A DNA stretch of 64,000 nucleotides from Nitrososphaerota archaeon. GTDB lineage: Archaea > Thermoproteota > Nitrososphaeria > Nitrososphaerales > Gagatemarchaeaceae. A program made the position numbers and the translations under genes. The DNA is taken from assembly GCA_028867035.1 (NCBI GenBank), contig JAGWHB010000004.1, forward strand, positions 1 to 64,000, given 5' to 3'. Numbering within the stretch: the first letter of the stretch is position 1; the number at the start of each line of letters is the position of its first letter. Under the pieces are notes generated by a model. That model saw nothing but the letters and a program-made list of their open reading frames with translations. It was not told where the DNA came from and ran no database searches. Of the stretch, positions 33,873-42,304 are shown piece after piece.

Positions 33873-34288
33873 ACGCTATTTACAAGCTCAGGGTCAGCCA
33901 GGGACACCCGGATCACGTCGCCGCGCCTGACCGCATCGAATGCTTCCAGGCCAGACTCCACCTTTCCAAGCGGGTTCAGCGGGCGGTCGCTCCTTGCGTC
34001 GCCCAGAAAGACGCATACGAGCCCGGCGGACGGCAGAAATGCGACATCCCCCCTCGCGAACTGAGTCCTCGGCTTCTCCACCCCGACCCGGAGCTGGGTG
34101 AACAGGCAGACCATGGCGGGCTGGAGCGAAACCCTGCTGTCGAAGGGGAGGCTGTGAAGCACGGCGCTGACAGTCAAGGGAGCGAGGTGCCGGAACAGGG
34201 AGAACCTGCCTTCGCCCCTTCCTCCGATGGAGGCCACGCACTCGACCTTCGACACTGAACCTGCCGCCGGGGTGGCTTCGGTAGCCAT
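33869..34288 (-). CDS. Cyclophilin-like fold protein
   Basis: The 139-residue protein resembles the PF04126 cyclophilin-like family, with the conserved stretch VAFLPSAGLVCVFLG followed by PLNPLGKVESGLEAFDAV. The fold is a beta barrel like cyclophilin, but these proteins lack the prolyl-isomerase active site and their function is not established. The ATG at 34288 lies near an A+T-rich TAATTAG element (34302-34308), closer than usual, so a start further in is possible. It converges with rps25e. Confidence 0.7.
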   Translation of the reverse strand: MATEATPAAGSVSKVECVASIGGRGEGRFSLFRHLAPLTVSAVLHSLPFDSRVSLQPAMVCLFTQLRVGVEKPRTQFARGDVAFLPSAGLVCVFLGDARSDRPLNPLGKVESGLEAFDAVRRGDVIRVSLADPELVNSV

Positions 34289-34393
34289 TCAGACCGACCC
34301 GTAATTAGCAAGGCTAAATCTGTTTTTGGAGGCGACGCGGCAAAAAGACTTAATTCTAGACCGAATCGGGCGAACCTTACTCCGGAGCCCTTG

Positions 34394-34684
34394 ATGTCAC
34401 CTGCAAAGACAGTAAAAAAGTCGAAATCGCCTTCGATTGCCGGCTTTGCGATTAAGATAGGACCGCCGAAGCTCACCAGGTTCGAGAGAGCGCGCATCGT
34501 CGGCGCGAGGTCCCTCCAGCTTGCCATGGGGGCGCCGGCTTTCATACCAATCGAGGGGTCATACCGCGGACCGATCCAGACGGCGATGCTAGAGCTCGAA
34601 GCAGACGCGCTGCCAATCTCCATCAGAAGGTCCCTCCCCAACGGGACGACCCAGGACATCCCGATCAAGGCGCTGGCAAACTAG
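34394..34684 (+). CDS. rpoK: DNA-directed RNA polymerase subunit K
   Basis: The 96-residue protein is the archaeal ortholog of eukaryotic Rpb6 and bacterial omega, stabilising the polymerase clamp. The diagnostic block LTRFERARIVGARSLQLAMGA is followed by ELEADALPISIRRSLPNG. A Lys-rich N-terminal extension precedes the core. The ATG at 34394 is preferred over the adjacent TTG at 34391. A TATA-like CTTAATT element lies around 34350. A hydroxyacid dehydrogenase gene follows after 12 bp. Confidence 0.95.
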   Translation: MSPAKTVKKSKSPSIAGFAIKIGPPKLTRFERARIVGARSLQLAMGAPAFIPIEGSYRGPIQTAMLELEADALPISIRRSLPNGTTQDIPIKALAN

Positions 34685-34696
34685 CGGGGGAGCGGC

Positions 34697-35614
34697 TTGG
34701 CTCCGCGCATAGCTGTCTTCGTCACGGACACACTTCCTCCGAGGGCAAAGGAGATACTGACCGGTTACGAGGTTTTCGAGTCCCAGGCGGACGACCAGAC
34801 CCTTGCCCGATGCCAGGCGCTCATCTGCTGGCCGAGCCGAGTCAAAGCAGACCTCCTAGGCAAGATGAAGAGCCTCAGGATTGTGCAGACCATGTCCGCG
34901 GGGGTCGACGGGCTGGACTTCGCGTCACTCCCGCCGGACGTGCAGGTCTTCTCCAACGCGGGGGCCTTCACCGAGTCGGTGGCTGAGCACGCCTGGGGGC
35001 TGCTGTTGGGAGCGGCCAAGGGCGTCCATCTGAGAAACCAAAAGGCGACCCCCCGCAGGCTGAGGGCGAAGACACTGATGGTCCTGGGGGCCGGTTCCAT
35101 CGGGTCTGAGGTCGCCAGGCTTGCGAAGTCGATCGGAATGAAGACCATCGGCATATCGAGGTCCTTCAGGTCCCCCGAACTCTTCGACGAAAGATACCCC
35201 GTCTCCGCCCTGGCGGAAAAGATCCCGGAAGCCGACGCCGTTGTGATGGCTCTGCCACTCACCAAAGGCACCATGGGGCTGATGAACTACGAGGTCCTGT
35301 CCAGGTCAAAGGAGGACGTTGTGATAGTGAACTTGGGGAGGGGCGAAAGCGTGACGGAGGAGGGGCTCATCAGGTGGCTGAAGGAGCGCCCTGAAAGCAG
35401 GTTCGCGACGGACGTTTTCTGGAGGAAGGGGGGCAGGGAGTCCTTCGACACCCAGGCATGGGACCTCCCCAACTTCGCAGGCACGCTCCACGTCTCCGGC
35501 GTGCCGTCGGGGGACGACCTGTCGGGGCCCAAGGTGGCCGCTGCCTGGAACGTGAAGCGATATTTCGAAAGCGGGAGCGCCCTGAACCACATAGAAATAG
35601 GCGAATATGTCTGA
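34697..35614 (+). CDS. D-isomer 2-hydroxyacid dehydrogenase-like protein
   Basis: The 305-residue protein has the two-domain fold of NAD-dependent 2-hydroxyacid dehydrogenases: a substrate region with MSAGVDGLDF, the dinucleotide loop LGAGSIGSEVARLAK, the catalytic Arg in NLGRGESV and a His in TLHVSG. The usual acid-bearing motif after the LDV strand (E-x-EP) is not evident: the sequence here reads ATDVFWRKGG. The enzyme may be catalytically altered or use another substrate. It starts with TTG 12 bp after rpoK and is probably read through from it. Confidence 0.8.
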   Translation: MAPRIAVFVTDTLPPRAKEILTGYEVFESQADDQTLARCQALICWPSRVKADLLGKMKSLRIVQTMSAGVDGLDFASLPPDVQVFSNAGAFTESVAEHAWGLLLGAAKGVHLRNQKATPRRLRAKTLMVLGAGSIGSEVARLAKSIGMKTIGISRSFRSPELFDERYPVSALAEKIPEADAVVMALPLTKGTMGLMNYEVLSRSKEDVVIVNLGRGESVTEEGLIRWLKERPESRFATDVFWRKGGRESFDTQAWDLPNFAGTLHVSGVPSGDDLSGPKVAAAWNVKRYFESGSALNHIEIGEYV

Positions 35615-35683
35615 AAAACCGGCGAGTCTCCCCAATGCGGTTAAATACGCGGTAAGGCGGCCGTGTCGAGCAAGGTCAGTCAA

Positions 35684-36052
35684 ATGCCAAGAACAAAGAA
35701 ATCCGACACAGAAGCATCAGAGGAACAAAAGGCCGCAGAACCGGCCGCAGCACCAGCACAACAGAGCGCACCCCAACAGAGGACCGCGCCCTACAACCAC
35801 ATCTTCGTGGGCCAGAAGCCAGTGATGAACTACGCCATGAGCGCACTCATCCAGCTTGCCCAGGCAGGAGAAGTGGTCGTGAAGGCGAGGGGGATGGCAA
35901 TCAGCAGAGCCGTGGACGTAGCTGAAATCGTCACAAAAAGGCTGGGCAACGGTCAGTTCAAGGTCAAGGACATCGGCATAAGCACCGAGGTCGTTGGCGA
36001 GGGCCCAGAGCAGAGAAACATCTCCTCGATCGAAATAGTCGTCGGGAAATAA
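35684..36052 (+). CDS. albA: Alba chromatin protein
   Basis: The 122-residue protein has an unusual Ala/Gln/Pro-rich N-terminal extension of about 35 residues before the compact Alba fold: HIFVGQKPVMNYAM, VVVKARGMAISRAVDVAEIV and a C-terminal ISSIEIVVGK strand. The DNA/RNA-contacting Lys (VKARG) is present. Alba compacts DNA and binds RNA as a dimer. The ATG at 35684 has a TATA-like GTTAAATAC (35640-35648) about 40 bp upstream. Confidence 0.94.
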   Translation: MPRTKKSDTEASEEQKAAEPAAAPAQQSAPQQRTAPYNHIFVGQKPVMNYAMSALIQLAQAGEVVVKARGMAISRAVDVAEIVTKRLGNGQFKVKDIGISTEVVGEGPEQRNISSIEIVVGK

Positions 36053-36082
36053 GAACAGAAAACCAAAAACAAAATCCGTTGG

Positions 36083-36400
36083 TTACGCAAGGCTAGCGGA
36101 AGCTGTGCCCCGTCCTTTTGAATACGCGGCACAGATCAGGAGCTTCGCGCTCCTGCTCAGCCTTTTTATTTCGTTTTCACGCCTCAGTGCCTCCCTTAGC
36201 GTCCCCACCTGTTCCTCATACGCCACCAGGACTGGGAGCCTCGACCTGGTGTACTTCGAGCCCCGGCCCGAGTTATGCTGCCGCAGCCGCCTTTGCACGT
36301 CGACCGTGCTCCCCGTGTAGAGCGTACCATCGGCGCACTTCAGGATATAGACCCAGTGGCTGCGCACGGGGGCAGGCGTCCGCCCCCCTGTTAGAATCAT
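36083..36400 (-). CDS. GIY-YIG domain protein (YhbQ/UPF0213-like)
   Basis: The 105-residue protein is a single GIY-YIG nuclease domain: VYILKCADGTLYTGST (GIY...YIG core), then RRLRQHNSGRGSKYTRSRLP and a helical C-terminus with REALRRENEIKRL. The catalytic Arg and the Glu of the family are present. Homologs are structure-specific or damage-related nucleases of unclear role. The ATG at 36400 starts just before the first strand; the longer frame upstream overlaps the divergent gene's promoter. A TATA-like GGATTAATC (36416-36424) lies between the two genes. Confidence 0.85.
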   Translation of the reverse strand: MILTGGRTPAPVRSHWVYILKCADGTLYTGSTVDVQRRLRQHNSGRGSKYTRSRLPVLVAYEEQVGTLREALRRENEIKRLSRSAKLLICAAYSKGRGTASASLA

Positions 36401-36435
36401 TGCGGACGGTAGCAATCGATTAATCCGCGGACTGA

Positions 36436-38100
36436 ATGCCGCTCCGCATGCTCTGGGACAGGGCGAAGCCCTTCCTGGCATATTCCTGGACTCTGATCCC
36501 AATGTACGGCATAGAACGCCTCGCCAACTACTACTTCCTGAACAGGGACCCGATGTTCTACCTCATTTCCGGCTGGAGGCTCGAGGTGTTCATCTTGACA
36601 GCCCTCCTGGGATCCGCCGCCGCGGGAGCTTTCCTGAAGGACGTCCGCCAAGTCATCGTCACGCAGGTCGCTGCCCTGGTCACATTCCTCTCGGCAGCCT
36701 ACGTTCTGTGCGACCCACGCGTCTGCTATTCGACGGCTCCCGACGGCCTTGAGGCCTTGAGGTTCGGGCTGTTCCTGGCCTCGGTGGTTGTGTCGGGGGG
36801 CGTCATGGGCGTCGGTTCGAGGGGAGTCGCCGTCGGGAGGTTGCAGGCCGCTTTGGGAGCCTGCGCTGGTTTCTACGCCGTCGCCTACTACCCGACAGTG
36901 TTCACCTTCGCAGGTGCGAGGCTGTTGCCTCCCTTCGACCCGTGGGCGACCGCGGCGGTGCTTTTGCTTGCGTCGCTGGCTACGTCCATGGGCGCGAGGT
37001 CAAAGTTCGGGAGGGCAGCGTCTTTCGCGATCCCCGTGGCTTCCTATCTTCTTTTGCTTGCACTGTCGTCTGGCATTGCCCTGGGATATCTGGGCAGCCT
37101 GACGGGCACCGTATCACTGACTGTCGCTGCTACGCTGGCTGGCGCGGGGGTGGGGGTTGGACTCGTAGCCGCGAGGAGTCGGCTCGCAAGTACTGGAAGG
37201 TCCCTGACTACGGCACTATCCGCGACCGCCATCATCCTTGTGCTGGTGATGACGCTCGTGGTCATCCCCGACGCAGTCAGCGGCGTTGTGCCCGGAGATT
37301 CGGGCCAGTCTGCAGGGACTTTTTCCATGGTGACGCCCGTGTACGCGGGTGCCTACGAGAATTCCTCCCAGGGGCACGCATATGCCGCGGGAGTGACCAT
37401 AAGCTTCAGGGGGACTGATCCTGCAAGTATCCAGGCCGACAACTTCGTATCCGCGGGGATAGGGATTCACTCGGCGGGGTGCTGCGTCGACGGCATCGAC
37501 TATGCCTACAGGTTCGACGAGTACCTGTTCCATAGTGGGAACGTTTCTCTCGCAGCGACAGGGTGGGAAGCGTGCGACGACAACGCAGCTTGCGGGGGAC
37601 ATTCGTGGAAGATACTGCTGGTGTCCAGGTCAATATCTCTAGGTGCAATCGACATCAATCGGAACATCACGCTGGAGATGAAGTGGTCGGCAGGGCGGAT
37701 ACTCTGGGTCTACTCTCAGGATGGCACCCTGTACAGGACAATGACCATCTACCAGGTCCCTCAGCCAGAGAATCATGACTTCAACACGGGCGTCTCAAGC
37801 GGAGTGTCCCAAAGCTCCCAGAAGGCGGCTTACTTCTACCAGTTCGGTGTGATGAGCCGATATCCTGTCGGGCACGCGGGGTGGAAGGTCGAATTTGTCT
37901 GTCCATATCTGATATTCAACGGGATCCAGGCCTGCGCTGGTCATGCGGCGACATTGCGCGGGGAAGACTCGTATTGGAAGGTCATCTGGCGGTGGGGCGA
38001 AGACTACCCGAACGTCTCCGTGAGCCCCGTCGGCTCTCAGGGCGCGGTGTTCGAATATTCGGCCGCGGCCCCCACGCCGGGTTTCCAGAAACTATGGTAG
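36436..38100 (+). CDS. Large membrane protein with extracellular C-terminal domain
   Basis: The 554-residue protein has about eight to nine hydrophobic helices in residues 10-290, then an extracellular region of about 260 residues with N-glycosylation sequons, two CC/CxxC-type cysteine clusters (GCCVDG, CDDNAACG) and aromatic beta-strand-like segments resembling a concanavalin-type sandwich. No family was recognised; the layout suggests a sensor or surface adhesin rather than a transporter. The ATG at 36436 is close to a TATA-like GATTAATC, about 15 bp upstream, so a start slightly further in cannot be excluded. Confidence 0.6.
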   Translation: MPLRMLWDRAKPFLAYSWTLIPMYGIERLANYYFLNRDPMFYLISGWRLEVFILTALLGSAAAGAFLKDVRQVIVTQVAALVTFLSAAYVLCDPRVCYSTAPDGLEALRFGLFLASVVVSGGVMGVGSRGVAVGRLQAALGACAGFYAVAYYPTVFTFAGARLLPPFDPWATAAVLLLASLATSMGARSKFGRAASFAIPVASYLLLLALSSGIALGYLGSLTGTVSLTVAATLAGAGVGVGLVAARSRLASTGRSLTTALSATAIILVLVMTLVVIPDAVSGVVPGDSGQSAGTFSMVTPVYAGAYENSSQGHAYAAGVTISFRGTDPASIQADNFVSAGIGIHSAGCCVDGIDYAYRFDEYLFHSGNVSLAATGWEACDDNAACGGHSWKILLVSRSISLGAIDINRNITLEMKWSAGRILWVYSQDGTLYRTMTIYQVPQPENHDFNTGVSSGVSQSSQKAAYFYQFGVMSRYPVGHAGWKVEFVCPYLIFNGIQACAGHAATLRGEDSYWKVIWRWGEDYPNVSVSPVGSQGAVFEYSAAAPTPGFQKLW

Positions 38101-38198
38101 CACCGTGCCCGGACACTTTGACACATTGCACGCAAGAAATATCCGCAACCGGGGATAGAGTTATAAGATAAAATTCTTGGCCGTGGCTCAACAAAAAG

Positions 38199-39521
38199 TT
38201 GGTCGACACTCGCACGCAGCCCGTTTCACGGACGGGCGTTGCGGCGCCGAGGTTTTCAGACAGGGAACTATTCAGTCTAGCGGAGAAGTACGGCACCCCG
38301 TATTTCCTGGTGGACGAGGCGACCCTGAGGAGAAAGGTGTCAGAGATAGAGCAGGGCTTCTCCCACTTCAAAGGTGCGTTCAGGGTGGCGTACTCGGTCA
38401 AGGCGAACTTCAACCCCTCGGTGATCAAGACGTTCGTGAGCGAAGGGATCCTCTTCGACCTCACGGCGCCGAGCGAGCTGGCTTTCGTGGTGAAGTCCGG
38501 TGGCTCTCCTGAGAACGTGATGTACACCAGCATCACCGAGACCGAGGCAGAGTACGAACAGGTGCTGAAGATGGGCGTGAGAAGGATAGTGGTGGCGAGC
38601 TACAACGGGCTGGTCAACCTGACCGAGGCGGCCATGAAGACGAACGTCTCCGTGAAGACCATGGTAAGGGTCAACCCCGAAGTCCACGTGCACGCCGAGC
38701 TCCGCGGGTCCATGGGGCACGGGAAGTTCGGGCTCCAGTTCAACGGCGGCAGCCAGGACAGCGCGTTCTACGTGCTCAAGAAGATACTGTCGACCCCCGG
38801 GCTCGAGTTCGAAGGGTTCCACTTCCACCTTGGGAGCCAGATCGAAGACCCATCGTGCTATGCGGAGGCGATAGAGAAGCTCGAGGCATTCATACTCGGA
38901 GCCAGGAGGCAGCTCGGCGACTTCCCGCTGAAGGTGCTTGACATAGGCGGAGGGCTCCCTGTTTCCTACGGCAAGAAGGTTCCGAGCCCGAAGGACCTGG
39001 GCGCAAAGGTCACCGAGCAGCTCAACAGCCTCGTCGAGAGCCTCGGAGAGAAGTTCACACTTGTCGCGGAGAGCGGGAGGTTCCTCACAGCTGAGTCCAC
39101 GGTCCTGGTGTCGAGGGTGGTCAACATCAAGAACTTCGGGGAGAGCAGGTACATCTACGTGGACGCTGGCTACAACGTGCTCCTGGACTCCGCCCTCCTC
39201 CGCCACGAGTACCCCGTCGAAGTGGTCCCCGGCGGAAAGCCCTCGCCGCAGAAAGTGGTGCTCGTAGGGCGCCTCTGCGACCCGTTGGACGTCTTTCCCA
39301 CTTCGAGCAGGTCCAAACTCGGGGGCGCGGAAACAGGAAAGCTTGTGATGTTCCGCGACGTCGGGGCCTACACCATAGTCATGAACATGCCATTCCACAG
39401 CCAGCCGAGGCCGCCCGTACTCATGCGCAGCGGCCAGGGAGCTTTCACCGTGGCAAGGAAGGCCCAGGACATAGACAGCCTTTTCGCAGACGAGGGCGGG
39501 GACTGCCTGGCCGCGCAGTGA
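38199..39521 (+). CDS. lysA: Diaminopimelate decarboxylase-like PLP enzyme
   Basis: The 440-residue fold-type III PLP enzyme has the PLP-Lys motif YSVKANFNP, the HFHLGSQI motif, GGGLPVSYG, ESGRFLTAES, and the second-domain CDPLDVF (active-site Cys from the partner subunit) and DVGAYTIVMN. It most resembles meso-DAP decarboxylases that make lysine, but related archaeal enzymes act on other diamino acids, and no other DAP-pathway gene lies here. The TTG at 38199 is about 30 bp from a TATA box (GTTATAAGA, 38160-38168). Confidence 0.88.
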   Translation: MVDTRTQPVSRTGVAAPRFSDRELFSLAEKYGTPYFLVDEATLRRKVSEIEQGFSHFKGAFRVAYSVKANFNPSVIKTFVSEGILFDLTAPSELAFVVKSGGSPENVMYTSITETEAEYEQVLKMGVRRIVVASYNGLVNLTEAAMKTNVSVKTMVRVNPEVHVHAELRGSMGHGKFGLQFNGGSQDSAFYVLKKILSTPGLEFEGFHFHLGSQIEDPSCYAEAIEKLEAFILGARRQLGDFPLKVLDIGGGLPVSYGKKVPSPKDLGAKVTEQLNSLVESLGEKFTLVAESGRFLTAESTVLVSRVVNIKNFGESRYIYVDAGYNVLLDSALLRHEYPVEVVPGGKPSPQKVVLVGRLCDPLDVFPTSSRSKLGGAETGKLVMFRDVGAYTIVMNMPFHSQPRPPVLMRSGQGAFTVARKAQDIDSLFADEGGDCLAAQ

Positions 39522-39580
39522 AGGCGTTCTTGTCCGCTAGGCCAAAGCGATAAATCCCCCTTGAGAGCGCGCGCCCGAGG

Positions 39581-40147
39581 TTGACACTCGAAGTAATCAT
39601 AGGCCCCATGTTCTCGGGGAAGACCTCGGAGCTGATCAGGCTCGTCGAGCGCGAAGTCTACGCGAAGAGGAGGGGGGCGATATTCAAGATCGCCTTCGAC
39701 AAGAGGTACAGCGCGAGGCAGGTCGTCACCCACAACGGCCTGAGATACGACGCCTATTCCATCGCGTCGTCCAACGACGGCGTCAGGAAGATAGAGGCAC
39801 TCGCGGAGTCCGACGGACTCGACGCCATCGGGGTCGACGAGGTGAACTTTTTCCCGGAACAGGTGGTAGGACTGTTGGACAGGCTCGCCGACGAGAAGAA
39901 GGTCATCGCATGCGGGCTGAACCTCAATTTCAAGGCGGAACCATTCGCCACGACCATGGAGCTCGCCGCGAGGGCCGACAGGGTGAGGTACCTCAGCGCC
40001 GTCTGCGTCGTGTGCGGCCAGGAGGCGACGAGGACCCAGAGGCTCATCGCAGGGAAGCCGGCCCCGAAGGACTCCCCCGTCATCGTCGTAGGGGGGAAGG
40101 AGATGTACGAGCCAAGGTGCAGGGACTGTTTCGTCGCCCCGAAATGA
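39581..40147 (+). CDS. tdk: Thymidine kinase, type II
   Basis: The 188-residue enzyme phosphorylates thymidine for salvage. It has the P-loop GPMFSGKTSEL, a Walker B-like IGVDEVNFF, the lasso region with Cys ligands for structural zinc (CVVCGQEATRTQR and CRDCF), and the substrate-binding Tyr region near RYLSAVC. All features of the TK1-like family are present. The TTG start at 39581 is just before the first strand; a TATA-like GATAAAT (39549-39555) lies about 30 bp upstream. The nucleoside phosphorylase follows 62 bp later. Confidence 0.95.
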   Translation: MTLEVIIGPMFSGKTSELIRLVEREVYAKRRGAIFKIAFDKRYSARQVVTHNGLRYDAYSIASSNDGVRKIEALAESDGLDAIGVDEVNFFPEQVVGLLDRLADEKKVIACGLNLNFKAEPFATTMELAARADRVRYLSAVCVVCGQEATRTQRLIAGKPAPKDSPVIVVGGKEMYEPRCRDCFVAPK

Positions 40148-40209
40148 CCCCCGCCCTTCGAACTATTGATAACTTCCCGAGTTCGGTCGGGGGCGAGGGA
40201 ATGTCGTAG

Positions 40210-40980
40210 TTGGCCCAGGAACCCACCGACAGGGAGGGGAGGCCGTACCATGTGCGGCTTTCCAAGGGCGAAGTTGGGAGGGTGGCGCTGCTCCCGGGAG
40301 ACCCCGGGAGGGTCCCCAAGATAGCGGAGAGGCTCGAGAGGCCCAAGCAGCTGAATTCGAACAGGGAGTACACGGCCTACGGGGGCTACGCGGGGAGGGA
40401 GAGGGTGACTGTCGTCAGCACGGGCATCGGCGGACCGTCGACCGCCATCGCGGTGGAGGAGTTGGCGCGGCTGGGGGTCGAGGTGATGATACGGATCGGG
40501 ACGTGCGGGGCCATCCAGCCGTCGATCAAAGTCGGCTCCCTCATCATAGCCGACGCGGCTGTCAGGATGGACGGCGCGAGCTCCCAGTATGTCCAGCTCG
40601 GATACCCAGCGGCCGCGACGCCGGGGGTGGTCATGGCACTCAGCGGGGCGGCAGAGTCGCTGAGGAAGAGGGCGACCGTAGGGATTGCAGCTTCCACCGA
40701 CTCTTTCTATGCCGGCCAGGGGAGGAGATCATTCGGAGGGTTCCTGCCCTCGGACAAAGCGCACGTCGTTGACGACATGCGTGCGGCCAAGGTGCTCTGC
40801 TTTGAGATGGAGGCCGCCACCCTGTTCACGCTCGGGAGGTTATTCGGGATAAAGACGGGCGCCATCTTCGCGGCCGTCGCCAACAGGGCCACCGACGAGT
40901 TCAAGTCGGAGGCGGGGGTCGAAGACGCGATCGACGTCGCCGTGGCCGCGGTCAAGAAGCTGAAAGCTAGCTCGTTGTAG
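40210..40980 (+). CDS. udp: Uridine/purine nucleoside phosphorylase family enzyme
   Basis: The 256-residue enzyme splits a nucleoside with phosphate into base and ribose-1-phosphate. The family motifs are visible: LLPGDPGRVPKIAE (phosphate site), STGIGGPSTAIAVEEL, IRIGTCGAIQ, and EMEAATLFTLGRLFG with the ribose-binding Glu. The sequence is closest to the uridine phosphorylase branch, though purine substrates are possible. It starts with TTG. With upp at 31030 and the transporter at 14-19 kb it would complete a pyrimidine salvage route. The 3' end overlaps apgM by 14 bp, tail to tail. Confidence 0.9.
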   Translation: MAQEPTDREGRPYHVRLSKGEVGRVALLPGDPGRVPKIAERLERPKQLNSNREYTAYGGYAGRERVTVVSTGIGGPSTAIAVEELARLGVEVMIRIGTCGAIQPSIKVGSLIIADAAVRMDGASSQYVQLGYPAAATPGVVMALSGAAESLRKRATVGIAASTDSFYAGQGRRSFGGFLPSDKAHVVDDMRAAKVLCFEMEAATLFTLGRLFGIKTGAIFAAVANRATDEFKSEAGVEDAIDVAVAAVKKLKASSL

Positions 40981-42235
40981 GGGCCCCGCCCACGACCAGG
41001 CCGAGGACGTCCCTCCCCCTGAGGTGCCCGAGTGACCCGCGTTCCGAATTCGCCTCGGTGAAGCGCATGCCGTCTCCCTTGGCGGATGTGACGAGGAGGG
41101 GGACGGGGTCGGCGGAGTGCATCTTGATGGTGCAGGGCGTGGCGTGGTCGCAGGACACCCCCAGGCGCACCCCTTCCAGGTTCTCTAGGGCGGCCGAGAA
41201 GAAGTCTCTGTCGATGGACTCCACGCTCTCCTTCTTTCCCTTGGCGTCCCCGTCGTGCCCGAATTCGTCGGGCCCTTTGATGTGCACGTAGACCAGAGTG
41301 TTTTCCCTCAGCTCCCCGGAGAAGAGCGACGCCTTCTCCCTCATGTCCTTCCTGTCCTTTATGGCGACCATCTTCATTCCGAGCATCTTGGCGATGCCTA
41401 CCTCGGCGGGCATCTCGACGAGCGCCGTCCCCTTCATCCCATATTTCTCCTCGAACGAAGGCAGCCGCGGGAGGTGGTCCCCCGCGTCTCGCAGTAGCAC
41501 GCAGTTAGCCGCGAGCTTCCCCGACCGTACCCTCTCCCTGTTCACCTCGCTCCGGTCGAGGGCCTTCTGCGCCTGGGAGGTGAATTCGTTGACAAGGCGG
41601 GCGGCCCTGACCGCCCCCTCATCCTTCGATTCCGGGACGCACCGTAGGACGTAGTCGGAGCCCGTTGTCGCCTTGGCAGCGCCGAAACCCCCCACGCGCG
41701 CATACGCGGGGTCGGTGTTGGAGATGGCAGCCACGAGAGCCTTGTCGGCCCTGATGACGAGGACCCCCCTGTACGATACCGTAGCCCGGAAATCAAAGTC
41801 GGCCCCCTCCAGCTCGACCCCCTTCAGGTCCTCGGCGAGCCTCTCCGCTTCCTCCTGGGTGAGGTCCCTCCCGGCCCTCCGGTCGACTATCCTGTTCCCC
41901 CTCGCTGAAGCGAGGTTCGCCCTCAGGGCGAGGTACCCGTCGCACATCTCCAGTCCCGAGCCCACCGCCTCCACAACCCCTCTCCCCGGGTATCCTTTGT
42001 CGAAGGAGTAACCAAGCATGTTGAAGACCGCTATGTCAGACTCTGGCGCTATCCCCCTCCCCACGGTGGTCACCCTCCCGAGCTTCGACCTGCTCGCGAT
42101 CCTGTCCAGGTTGGGAGTGTAGGCGGATTCGAGGGGGGTGGTGTAGTTAAGGCTCGGGACCGGCCTGTCTCCGCAGCCGTCGAGGAGGACGTACCCGAAC
42201 TTCAAACTCGCGCGCCCTTGGCTGGGAGACAGCAT
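40967..42235 (-). CDS. apgM: Cofactor-independent phosphoglycerate mutase, archaeal type
   Basis: The 422-residue metalloenzyme of the alkaline-phosphatase superfamily interconverts 3- and 2-phosphoglycerate. Metal-binding LDGCGDRP at the start, the phosphorylated Ser in APESDIAVFNMLGY, HIKGPDEFGHDGD and the SCDHATPC metal site are all visible. Length is typical for ApgM. ATG at 42235 is used here; an in-frame TTG at 42205 just before KFGYVLLDG is possible. The TATA-like GGTAATAG (42272-42279, minus strand) lies about 35 bp upstream and is shared with the divergent GalT-like gene. Confidence 0.93.
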   Translation of the reverse strand: MLSPSQGRASLKFGYVLLDGCGDRPVPSLNYTTPLESAYTPNLDRIASRSKLGRVTTVGRGIAPESDIAVFNMLGYSFDKGYPGRGVVEAVGSGLEMCDGYLALRANLASARGNRIVDRRAGRDLTQEEAERLAEDLKGVELEGADFDFRATVSYRGVLVIRADKALVAAISNTDPAYARVGGFGAAKATTGSDYVLRCVPESKDEGAVRAARLVNEFTSQAQKALDRSEVNRERVRSGKLAANCVLLRDAGDHLPRLPSFEEKYGMKGTALVEMPAEVGIAKMLGMKMVAIKDRKDMREKASLFSGELRENTLVYVHIKGPDEFGHDGDAKGKKESVESIDRDFFSAALENLEGVRLGVSCDHATPCTIKMHSADPVPLLVTSAKGDGMRFTEANSERGSLGHLRGRDVLGLVVGGAPTTS

Positions 42236-42267
42236 TTCTTCCTTTCGCGGGGCCCGCCCCGGCTGGA

Positions 42268-42279
42268 AACTCTATTACC
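42268..42279. promoter_or_regulatory. Probable shared TATA element between apgM and the GalT-like gene
   Basis: ACTCTATTACCC reads as a weak TATA box on both strands. The plus-strand start would be near 42300, at the ATG of the GalT-like gene (42305), and the minus-strand start near 42246, before the apgM ATG (42235). Confidence 0.35.
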
Positions 42280-42304
42280 CCGACCCCGTCGCGATGGCGC
42301 GCCG

